In this document: piece by piece, positions 7,255 to 13,732 of the stretch
How the letters are laid out: every line of letters begins with the position of its first letter
How positions within the stretch are numbered: the first letter of the stretch is position 1
Source of the DNA: an uncultured Alphaproteobacteria bacterium
Lineage (GTDB): Bacteria > Pseudomonadota > Alphaproteobacteria > UBA9655
Assembly (NCBI GenBank): GCA_937967795.1
Contig: CALBSK010000095.1
Location: 1 to 19,246, forward strand
Direction: 5' to 3'
DNA: 19,246 nt
Made by a program: the position numbers and the translations under genes
Notes under the pieces: model-generated
What the model saw: the letters and a program-made list of their open reading frames with translations, nothing else
Databases searched by the model: none
What the model was told of the DNA's origin: nothing

Positions 7255-8613
7255 TTAAGCAGCTTCTTTGCTTGCTTTGAGAGCAAGCCATTTTTCAAGC
7301 CAATGAATATCATACTCCCCCTTAGCAATGTCTTCAGCTTCTGCTAATTCTCGATGAAGCGGCAGAAGAGTATTAACACCTGTGATGACATATTCATGGA
7401 GCGCTCGCTTTACGCGATTAAGGCACTCTTCTCGGGTTTCCCCATAGACAATAAGTTTGGCAATTAAGCTATCGTAATGGGGAGGGATTTGATAACCTTG
7501 GTACATGAAACTGTCTACACGTACGCCATAGCCGCCAGGCGTGAGGTAATCTTGAATTTTTCCAGGCGAAGGAATAAACGTTATCGCATCTTCTGCATTG
7601 ATACGACATTCGATAGCATGGCCTTTAAAGTGGACATCATTTTGGCGAAAACTTAAAGGGAACCCTGCTGCTACTCGTATTTGCTCGCGCACGAGATCGA
7701 TCCCTGTCACCATTTCTGTAATGGGGTGTTCGACTTGGAGGCGGGTATTCATTTCAATAAAGTAAAATTCACCATCTTCATAAAGGAACTCAACCGTTCC
7801 CACGCCTCGATAACCTAATTTTTTCATGGCCGTAACAACGACTTGTCCCAATTTTGCGCGTGTTTCAGATGAAATAACAGGAGAAGGGGCTTCTTCCCAG
7901 ACCTTTTGGTGACGTCTTTGAAGAGAGCAATCTCTTTCTCCTAAATGAACCACGTTTCCATGATGATCCGCAATAACTTGAACTTCAATATGACGAGGAT
8001 GTCGCAAATATTTTTCCATATAAACTTCGTCATTACCAAAACAAGCTTTGGCTTCGGTGCGTGCAAAACGTAAGGCATCGTCCAAATCAGCAGCACCATG
8101 GGCCACCTTCATTCCCTTTCCGCCCCCCCCCGAAGCTGCTTTAATGAGGACGGGATACCCAATACGTTCGGCAAGAGTATCGATGTCTCCTTGAGGATCT
8201 AATGCTCCGTCCGAGCCCGGCACAACAGGAATTCCTAATTCAAGGGCGGTTTCTTTTGCTGTGATCTTATCTCCCATCAAGCGAATATGGTCAGATGAAG
8301 GGCCAATAAAGGTCATCTCATGTTCTTCCACCATCTCGGCAAAAACTGCATTTTCAGAAAGAAAACCAACGCCAGGATGAATAGCATCCGCACCACAAAC
8401 ATCAGCCGCTGACAGAATAGCTTGCATGTTTAAATAACTATCTCGTGAGGGAGCAGGACCAATGCAGACACTCTCATCAGCCAAACGTACATGCATGGCA
8501 TCATCATCTGCGGAAGAGTGAACAGAAACTGTTTTAATGCCCATTTCACGGCAAGCTCTTAAAATGCGAAGAGCGATTTCTCCTCGATTGGCAATTAGAA
8601 TTTTTTGAAACAT
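7255..8613 (-). CDS. accC: Biotin carboxylase subunit of acetyl-CoA carboxylase
   Basis: The 452 residues match the usual AccC length and carry the whole fold: an N-terminal biotin-carboxylase domain starting KILIANRGEIALRI; the ATP-grasp domain with glycine loop ASGGGGKGMKV (about 160-170); the RRHQKVWEEAPSP segment; the EMNTRLQVEHPITE signature that binds metal and bicarbonate; and the C-terminal domain with HAIECRINAEDA. It carboxylates biotin on AccB with ATP and bicarbonate, the first half-reaction towards malonyl-CoA for fatty-acid synthesis. It lies 17 bases after accB in the same transcript; accA and accD are not in this window. AAGGA precedes the ATG. A run of nine C (8123-8131 on the plus strand) encodes the glycine loop. 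Confidence 0.97.
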   Translation of the reverse strand: MFQKILIANRGEIALRILRACREMGIKTVSVHSSADDDAMHVRLADESVCIGPAPSRDSYLNMQAILSAADVCGADAIHPGVGFLSENAVFAEMVEEHEMTFIGPSSDHIRLMGDKITAKETALELGIPVVPGSDGALDPQGDIDTLAERIGYPVLIKAASGGGGKGMKVAHGAADLDDALRFARTEAKACFGNDEVYMEKYLRHPRHIEVQVIADHHGNVVHLGERDCSLQRRHQKVWEEAPSPVISSETRAKLGQVVVTAMKKLGYRGVGTVEFLYEDGEFYFIEMNTRLQVEHPITEMVTGIDLVREQIRVAAGFPLSFRQNDVHFKGHAIECRINAEDAITFIPSPGKIQDYLTPGGYGVRVDSFMYQGYQIPPHYDSLIAKLIVYGETREECLNRVKRALHEYVITGVNTLLPLHRELAEAEDIAKGEYDIHWLEKWLALKASKEAA

Positions 8614-8630
8614 GGCAATAATCCTTTTTG

Positions 8631-9101
8631 TTACTCAAGGATGATGAGGGGCTCACCAAATTCGACAGGCTTGGCATCTTCAACGCAAATGTCTAAAATT
8701 TTACCATCACGTTGTGCCCGAATAGGATTCATGACTTTCATGGCTTCTACAATAAGCAATGTATCTCCCTTCTTGACAGCATCCCCGATTTTAATAAGGG
8801 GACTCGCTCCAGGTTCTGTCGATAAATAAACTGTTCCTACCATGGGCGAAGTAATGGTCTCTCCTTGAGGAGAAGGAGTTTCAACAGGGAGAGAGGCTTC
8901 CGTTTGTGAAGGAAGAGAGGGAGAAGAGGGAGCAGCTACAATAGGTGGGACATAGTGGGAGAGAGGAGGTTGAATGTTTCCTCGGACAACTCGAATACGC
9001 TGGGTTCCTACTTGATACTCAATTTCGGTAAGCCCCGTTTCTTCGAGAAGTTTGGCAAGTCCACGTACAGACTCTCCATCAACAACAAATTTTTCAGGCA
9101 T
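8631..9101 (-). CDS. accB: Biotin carboxyl carrier protein of acetyl-CoA carboxylase
   Basis: The protein has 156 residues. The N-terminal helical part (1-40) is followed by a Pro/Ser-rich flexible linker (about 42-80) and the biotinyl domain (81-156). The biotin attachment site is EAMKVMNPI with the modified lysine at K122, and the SPMVGTVYLSTEPG thumb region is present. It carries carboxybiotin between AccC and the AccAD carboxyltransferase in the cytoplasm. AAGGAAG lies five bases before the ATG. It leads the accB-accC pair. The 156-base gap from hflX upstream suggests its own promoter, but none stands out. Confidence 0.96.
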   Translation of the reverse strand: MPEKFVVDGESVRGLAKLLEETGLTEIEYQVGTQRIRVVRGNIQPPLSHYVPPIVAAPSSPSLPSQTEASLPVETPSPQGETITSPMVGTVYLSTEPGASPLIKIGDAVKKGDTLLIVEAMKVMNPIRAQRDGKILDICVEDAKPVEFGEPLIILE

Positions 9102-9257
9102 TTATACTTCCTTGGGTCCTATAATTATTTGTATGTGTCTTCCTAATATTTGTATCTATATCTCATAAACTCCATGATGCAGTTGTATACCCTACTCTTG
9201 TGCTTCTGGCAAGATCTCTCTGTAAAAATGAAATTTGCCCCAATGAACAACTTTATT

Positions 9258-10571
9258 TTACTCCTTTTCAAAGAGGTCAAATCTTTCTTTGTTTTCCAAA
9301 GAGAGTTTAACGGTAATGTGCGTATTGTGTTCATTGTTTTTTTGCTCTAAAACCTCGCCATGCGCGTAAAGCCAGGCCACTTTCTTTCCCTCTGAATGGG
9401 GAAGAATATAAGAATACGTTTTTTCTTTACTGGCTAAAAAATGATCAATTTTCTCTAAAAGATTCTGAACCCCGTGGCCCTCTAAGGCAGAGATAACGCA
9501 TTGAGGAGGATGGTTGGCCCGAAGAACTTGAGCTTGAAGGGCTTGGATTTGTTGGATTTCTAAAAGATCACATTTATTTAAGATCTCAATTCCTCTCATT
9601 TCATAAGCCCTCTCAAGGTTTAAATCTTTTAAAACTTTGAGGACATCTTGGCTTTGGGCTTCTGTTTCAGGATGAGAAATATCACGGACATGAAGAATGA
9701 GGTCAGCTTCAACGACTTCCTCAAGGGTTGCTCGAAATGCTGCGACCAAAAGGGTAGGGAGATCTGAAATAAAACCAACCGTGTCGGAGAGAATGATTTC
9801 TCGCCCTGAGGGGAGTTGAACGCGTCGCATGGTAGGATCAAGAGTGGCGAACAGCATGTGTTCGGCCATGACATTCGCATGCGTAAGGCGGTTAAAGAGT
9901 GTTGACTTACCGGCATTTGTATAACCCACTAAGGCTACAACGGGATAAGGAATGCGCTTACGAGCTTTTCGGTGGAGGGAGCGGGTTCGTTTGACATCTT
10001 CAAGTTCCCTTTTAATGCGAGCAATCCTTTCGTCAATGAGGCGACGGTCAAGTTCTAACTGAGTCTCTCCAGGACCTCCTATAAATCCCAGCCCTCCTCT
10101 TTGACGCTCAAGATGGGTCCAAGACCGGACCAAACGGCTTCTTTGATAGGTTAAAGCGGCCAACTCGACCTGAAGACGACCTTCAGCCGTACGAGCGCGC
10201 GCTCCAAAAATCTCCAGAATTAAGCCTGTTCGATCGATGACTTTACAGTTCCAGATTTTTTCTAAGTTGCGTTGTTGGACGGGAGAGAGAGTGGTATCGA
10301 TAAAAACAAGTTTAATGTCAAAAGCTTTTAAAGGCCCTTGAACGGCTTCTACATGACCTTTGCTAATAAAAGTCGCAGGTCGAATGATGTGCTGCTTAAA
10401 ATAGTCATACCCTTTCACATCAAGTTGAATGGCCTCTGCTAGGCCTTTCGCTTCCTCAAGACGTGCTTCAGGACCAATGACCCGGTGAATTCCTTTAACA
10501 ATATAAGGACATATGATAAAAACGGCCCCAGTTGACTTTTGTCCTGGGGCCATAAAATGACGATCTTTCAC
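9258..10571 (-). CDS. hflX: Ribosome-associated GTPase HflX
   Basis: The 437-residue product has the HflX layout. The N-terminal nucleotide-binding domain has PEARLEEAKGLAEAI (34-48). The glycine-rich GGLGFIGGPGETQLELDRR linker (159-177) follows. The G domain has P-loop GYTNAGKST (216-224), G3 DTVGF (263-267), NKCD (332-335) and SALEG (361-365). HflX splits stalled or stress-damaged 70S ribosomes using GTP. The start is the GTG at 10571, six bases after the hfq stop, with only a weak SD, so translation is probably coupled to hfq. Codons 7-16 overlap a strong terminator hairpin. An in-frame ATG at codon 7 is an alternative start, but no in-frame ATG or GTG allows the hairpin to be avoided without losing the GAVFII strand that the family has near its start. 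Confidence 0.95.
   Translation of the reverse strand: MKDRHFMAPGQKSTGAVFIICPYIVKGIHRVIGPEARLEEAKGLAEAIQLDVKGYDYFKQHIIRPATFISKGHVEAVQGPLKAFDIKLVFIDTTLSPVQQRNLEKIWNCKVIDRTGLILEIFGARARTAEGRLQVELAALTYQRSRLVRSWTHLERQRGGLGFIGGPGETQLELDRRLIDERIARIKRELEDVKRTRSLHRKARKRIPYPVVALVGYTNAGKSTLFNRLTHANVMAEHMLFATLDPTMRRVQLPSGREIILSDTVGFISDLPTLLVAAFRATLEEVVEADLILHVRDISHPETEAQSQDVLKVLKDLNLERAYEMRGIEILNKCDLLEIQQIQALQAQVLRANHPPQCVISALEGHGVQNLLEKIDHFLASKEKTYSYILPHSEGKKVAWLYAHGEVLEQKNNEHNTHITVKLSLENKERFDLFEKE
10518..10551 (-). terminator. Strong intrinsic terminator after hfq, inside the start of hflX
   Basis: On the minus strand GGCCCCAG (10551-10544) pairs perfectly with CTGGGGCC (10531-10524). The 12-base loop can itself add a GAC/GTC extension around AAAA. 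GTTTTTATC follows at once. The stem has seven G-C pairs out of eight and the T-run has five bases, so this is a textbook intrinsic terminator. It begins 27 bases after the hfq stop and lies within hflX codons 7-16. On the plus strand no T-run follows, so the direction is clear. Confidence 0.85.
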
Positions 10572-10577
10572 GGACGG

Positions 10578-10838
10578 TTACGTCTCTTGTTGGTCAGTTG
10601 TTTCTTCCCCTTCAAAGAGCTGAATAGGATTAATAGGCATGACGGTTGATATGGCATGCTTATAGACAAGTTGTGAATGATTATCGCGGCGAAGTAAAAC
10701 AGAAAAATTGTCAAACCACGTAACGATTCCCTGTAGCTTAACCCCATTGACTAAAAACAGGGTTACAGGTGCTTTTGTTTTTCGCAATTGGTTTAAAAAA
10801 ACGTCTTGCAAATTATTTTGTTTTTCAGATAACGACAT
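10578..10838 (-). CDS. hfq: RNA chaperone Hfq
   Basis: The 86 residues match the short alphaproteobacterial Hfq form. The Sm1 motif spans about 23-50, with VNGVKLQGIVTWFDNFSVLLRR; the Sm2 motif is YKHAISTVMP (59-68), whose K60-H61 pair lines the proximal RNA-binding face. Q11 corresponds to the proximal glutamine near the N-terminus. The tail after residue 72 is short, acidic and Gln/Thr-rich. Hfq forms hexamers that bind U-rich ends of small RNAs and A-rich mRNA segments and promote their pairing. AAAGGGG precedes the ATG. hfq followed by hflX is an order conserved across proteobacteria; here a terminator right after hfq should make most transcripts hfq-only. Confidence 0.97.
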   Translation of the reverse strand: MSLSEKQNNLQDVFLNQLRKTKAPVTLFLVNGVKLQGIVTWFDNFSVLLRRDNHSQLVYKHAISTVMPINPIQLFEGEETTDQQET

Positions 10839-10892
10839 GGGTTCACCCCTTTGTTTTTCATTATGAACTCAATTAATTAAACGCTAGAACTG

Positions 10893-10955
10893 CCCCTCTG
10901 GGGTATTCAATCCTTCGCTGTGCCATAATTTTATTAATAGCAGGAGTGTCGTTAA
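10893..10955 (-). promoter_or_regulatory. Probable hfq promoter and leader stem
   Basis: On the minus strand TTAACG (10955-10950) and TAAAAT (10933-10928) lie 16 bases apart, matching the -35 and -10 consensus at four and five of six positions. Transcription would begin near 10921. A small CCCC-AGA-GGGG stem (10903-10893) then falls in the hfq leader, about 55 bases before the ATG. This gives hfq its own promoter, separate from the phosphatase operon upstream. Confidence 0.45.
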
Positions 10956-11002
10956 AATTTCGTTAGCAACACCACAAATAATGACAACAGTACAAAAACA
11001 TA

Positions 11003-11656
11003 CTACAAGCTTGCAACTAATTTTGCAAGCCCGTGGCAATCCCTCGCATGAATAATATTATCCTGTTGGGACGCTTCTCCCTCTCCGACCACAACAGGAA
11101 CACATCCGCTCGCACGAGCACAGAGAACATCTACTATAGAATCTCCGACAAACCATACATCATGACCAGGATTGATCTTGCTTTCATAGAGAGCAGCTAA
11201 CACAGGGATTGAAGAAGGTTTATCTTTTTCCGTATCTCTTGCCCCAATAACTTGATGAAAATGGGATTTCCAGCCAAGGTGTTCAACCTCTTTCCGCAAG
11301 TGATAACCGTCCTTATTGCTGACAATGCCCAGATAAATACCGCGCGCTTTTAAACTTTCTAAAAGAGAAGAAGCTCCTTGAAGAACACTAATCTCTTCCA
11401 AATGAATTTTTTCCACGGCTTCATAAAAAATTTGAATACCCTTTTCCTGGCTTTCTCCAAAAAGATCAAAACTAGAATCTCGCATGGAGTAATGAGGGCG
11501 TTGCCAAAAATCATCGGTGGTGATGGGCGTGAGGTTTAAAGCTTTACGAGCAAAATTTATGGCATCATAAGCAATGCGCCAAGTGTCGACGAGAGTATTA
11601 TCCCAGTCAAATAAAATAGCTCTCGGTGCTTTACGCGGATATACTTCTGGAATCAT
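11003..11656 (-). CDS. HAD-family phosphatase, phosphoglycolate phosphatase-like
   Basis: This 217-residue protein is a standard HAD subfamily I enzyme. Motif I is FDWDNTLVD with nucleophile D17 and acid/base D19. A helical cap lies at about 28-85, motif II is the SNKDG segment (near 112-117), the motif III lysine is in EKDKPSS, and motif IV is FVGDSIVDV with the metal-binding aspartates. Size and cap type fit the Gph/PGP group that removes phosphate from phosphoglycolate or similar small molecules in the cytoplasm, but the substrate is not certain. Its SD AAGGA overlaps the stop of the L,D-transpeptidase gene 10 bases upstream, so the two are co-translated. A 7-bp stem CTTGCAA/TTGCAAG sits in its last codons, with TTTTT some 12 bases later, as a possible weak terminator. 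Confidence 0.88.
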   Translation of the reverse strand: MIPEVYPRKAPRAILFDWDNTLVDTWRIAYDAINFARKALNLTPITTDDFWQRPHYSMRDSSFDLFGESQEKGIQIFYEAVEKIHLEEISVLQGASSLLESLKARGIYLGIVSNKDGYHLRKEVEHLGWKSHFHQVIGARDTEKDKPSSIPVLAALYESKINPGHDVWFVGDSIVDVLCARASGCVPVVVGEGEASQQDNIIHARDCHGLAKLVASL

Positions 11657-11666
11657 TCTGAAATCC

Positions 11667-12161
11667 TTAATTTTGAATCACAAGGTTGCTTTGAGCGCTA
11701 GCCTCTTTGAGCACAGTTAACAAATGGGGAAGGGCAAAAGCAACACACCCTGCTGTAGGGTCATAACTCGAAGATGAAAGATGAACGAAAATGGCGCTCC
11801 CTTTTCCTTTAACAATAGGATCATCATTATACCCTACAACAAGAATAATATCATAAAGATGATCTTTTCGCCATAATTCTTCATGACTAGCCTCATAGGG
11901 CAAGGTAATGTATTGATTATACAGAGGATCATTTGGATCGTCACACCAACCATCTTGTGGAGTGAGAGGCTTTAAAGGTAAAGATGTATCGGGTTTTTCA
12001 ATCCGATCAGCACGATAAAAGACACGCCGAAAAGGGAAACACCCAAAAGGTGTGACGCCGTCCCCTTCTTGCTTTGAATTTCTTATTCCTCCATATCCCC
12101 ACGCGCAAGGAAATATAAGATGATTCCAGGAAAGGTGTTTGTTGCGAAGAATAAGATTCAT
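11667..12161 (-). CDS. L,D-transpeptidase (YkuD domain, COG3786-like)
   Basis: The 164 residues show the YkuD catalytic centre near the C-terminus: H127 in IFVHLSSSS and C139 in TAGCVA, the cysteine nucleophile. Upstream, FPCAWGYGGI (17-26) and EGDGVTPFGCFP (32-43) match the signal-less YkuD branch common in alphaproteobacteria. These enzymes make 3-3 crosslinks in peptidoglycan or attach proteins to it, normally in the periplasm. No signal peptide or membrane helix is seen, as is typical of this branch, so how it reaches its substrate is unclear. The SD AAAGGA lies about ten bases before the ATG and touches the left arm of the inverted-repeat element. It leads a two-gene operon with the HAD phosphatase. 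Confidence 0.85.
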   Translation of the reverse strand: MNLILRNKHLSWNHLIFPCAWGYGGIRNSKQEGDGVTPFGCFPFRRVFYRADRIEKPDTSLPLKPLTPQDGWCDDPNDPLYNQYITLPYEASHEELWRKDHLYDIILVVGYNDDPIVKGKGSAIFVHLSSSSYDPTAGCVAFALPHLLTVLKEASAQSNLVIQN

Positions 12162-12174
12162 TTAGTTTTATTCC

Positions 12175-12348
12175 TTTAGCTTCTGTGTACTTATCTAAGC
12201 TCGGCTTGTTGGTGCCACCCTCCATTCCTATTTTATCGTCATCCTCGCTTTTGCGATGACTCCCACGGCTGGTCCATACATGACGATTGTGAGATAAAGA
12301 GTCAACAACTTATACAAGCTAAGTCTAGATAAGTGTACAGAACCTAGA
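12175..12348. repeat. Nested inverted-repeat (MITE- or REP-like) intergenic element
   Basis: Outer arms 12181-12209 and 12314-12342 pair at 23 of 29 positions. All six differences are transitions, and four of them become G-U pairs in plus-strand RNA. With one mismatch the pairing extends outward to 12175 and 12348. Inside, ATCGTCAT (12235-12242) pairs with ATGACGAT (12280-12287), and a third small hairpin, GTCATC-CT-CGC / GCGATGAC around TTTT, occupies 12238-12260. The last two share bases and exclude each other. No transposase and no clean target duplication are seen. It fills the gap between the methyltransferase-like and L,D-transpeptidase genes. Confidence 0.65.
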
Positions 12349-12350
12349 CA

Positions 12351-13556
12351 TTACTTCTTTTTTAGCCCAATTATTATATCTTTATCATTTATGGAATAAA
12401 CGGGAATAAGATCATGTTTCTCAATGAGATGGTTGGTAGAATCACCTGCGGATATCTCATAATCGCTGGGGCATTCCTCGGGGTATTCTGTGGAGCTTGA
12501 CGTAGCACGCATCAAACTCCCCCCTGGTTTTAACAGACGCACAAGGGTATTTACTGTTTCTTCTTTATAGGCAGAACCAAAATAAAAAGAGTTAAATGTG
12601 TCATAGACGGTATCAAAATGGGATTCGTAGTGTTCCACCAGCGTGCTTAACAACTTTTCATCATTAATATCAGCAATAATATCTGGAACCCGAAGAGGAT
12701 CTAAATCAATTGTTAAAGCATTTTTATAACGACTAATGGATTCCATGAGGTCAGGTCCTATATGACCACCCGCAATGACAAGATCCGTCGCAGCTTCTTT
12801 CCTATTTCGCTGAAAAATCTCTAATTGTTCAGAAGGATTGTATTTCTTCTTCACTTGGAAAAGAGAGTCCATTTCGTCAATTTTTAAAAATCCAGTTTCC
12901 TTTAATTGAAGGAAAAGAGATGTAAGATTTTCTCGAGTGTAAAAATTTTCTTTTCCCTCATCTATATCCTGTTCCCCGCAGTTCCATAGTTTTCCTATGC
13001 CCAGCAAATGATAAAAAAAAGCGTCAAAAAGCGCATAGTTAAGAGGGCCTTTTTCCTGAATATTGTGTTTTATATTGTTGAAATAAGGATCATAAAGCTG
13101 CTTTTTCCGCTTTGTTGCAGACTCGGCGTGGAGTTGTCTTAGTTTATCTAACGTTTGACCATCCAACGGCGAACCACCTTCAGCGAGCTTAGCAAGGATT
13201 TCTTCGGTAAGAGGAAATTTAAATCCCTCCGTTGAATCAAGGCTTTTTAAAAACGTTTGCCTTTCGTTCGAATCTAAATATTGCAGAAATTGCCTGCGGT
13301 CATATGTTTTGACGCTTTGTTCAAAAAAAGAGCGCACGTACCCATCTAAAAAATCAGCCTCAGAAACAACTCGTTGGGCGTCTTCTAAGTAATGAAAATC
13401 ATACTGAAAAAAGGAGAGGGCTCGTCCAGGACTAGAGATTTCATTCGTTTCCATCTCCATTGACCAAACAGGGATGGTGAAAGTAGATCCTAGTAAAGCA
13501 CTAAAAGTGGCTAACACAAAAGCTCTCTTTAAATTTTTAAACACCATGCTTAACAC
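12351..13556 (-). CDS. Exported protein with methyltransferase-like C-terminal domain, unknown function
   Basis: I do not recognise the whole 401-residue protein. The N-terminus has a signal peptide (basic NLKR, a hydrophobic core at 11-30, then VWSM). Residues about 45-250 are helical and acidic without a familiar motif. The C-terminal part resembles a class I SAM-binding Rossmann fold: LVIAGGHIGPDL (259-270) at the motif I position, an acidic strand end at ALTIDLDP (280-287), FDTVYDTFNSFYFG (314-327) in the motif IV place, and LLKPGGSLMRA (341-351), a typical post-motif strand. Motif I lacks the usual GxGxG spacing, so SAM binding is uncertain. AAGGAG lies eight bases before the ATG. An exported methyltransferase-like protein is unusual; a host-directed effector is possible but unproven. 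Confidence 0.72.
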   Translation of the reverse strand: MLSMVFKNLKRAFVLATFSALLGSTFTIPVWSMEMETNEISSPGRALSFFQYDFHYLEDAQRVVSEADFLDGYVRSFFEQSVKTYDRRQFLQYLDSNERQTFLKSLDSTEGFKFPLTEEILAKLAEGGSPLDGQTLDKLRQLHAESATKRKKQLYDPYFNNIKHNIQEKGPLNYALFDAFFYHLLGIGKLWNCGEQDIDEGKENFYTRENLTSLFLQLKETGFLKIDEMDSLFQVKKKYNPSEQLEIFQRNRKEAATDLVIAGGHIGPDLMESISRYKNALTIDLDPLRVPDIIADINDEKLLSTLVEHYESHFDTVYDTFNSFYFGSAYKEETVNTLVRLLKPGGSLMRATSSSTEYPEECPSDYEISAGDSTNHLIEKHDLIPVYSINDKDIIIGLKKK

Positions 13557-13586
13557 TCCTTTAAAAAATATATTTTACTTAAACCT

Positions 13587-13614
13587 TATTTATAAAAAAA
13601 ATAAATAATGTCAA
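13587..13614 (-). promoter_or_regulatory. Probable promoter of the exported methyltransferase-like gene
   Basis: On the minus strand a perfect -35 TTGACA (13614-13609) is followed after 16 bases by TAAATA (13592-13587); TATAAA two bases nearer is the other choice. It lies some 30 bases before the ATG at 13556, in a very A/T-rich stretch. The exact -10 is uncertain. Confidence 0.45.
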
Positions 13615-13732
13615 TAAAAGATTTTAAAGTTGAAAACCTATTGGAGGATTGCTACTTTAGGATAAGAGATCTCTAAAAGTTTAAAAGCTCCTGAGTTTCC
13701 GATACGCGGGTTTTAGACGATAAAGTGGGAGA

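Noticed and set aside
9143..9350. Short frames on both strands in and beside the hflX-accB gap
   Set aside because: They are low-complexity, largely overlap the end of hflX and have no SD or homology signal.
12007..12225. A 72-codon minus-strand frame overlapping the L,D-transpeptidase start
   Set aside because: It overlaps a real gene in another frame and begins inside the inverted-repeat element; no motif is seen.
13665..13674. AGAGATCTCT palindrome between the methyltransferase-like gene and pepA
   Set aside because: A 10-bp self-complementary word without a loop, a T-run or a repeat elsewhere in the window; too short to support a site.
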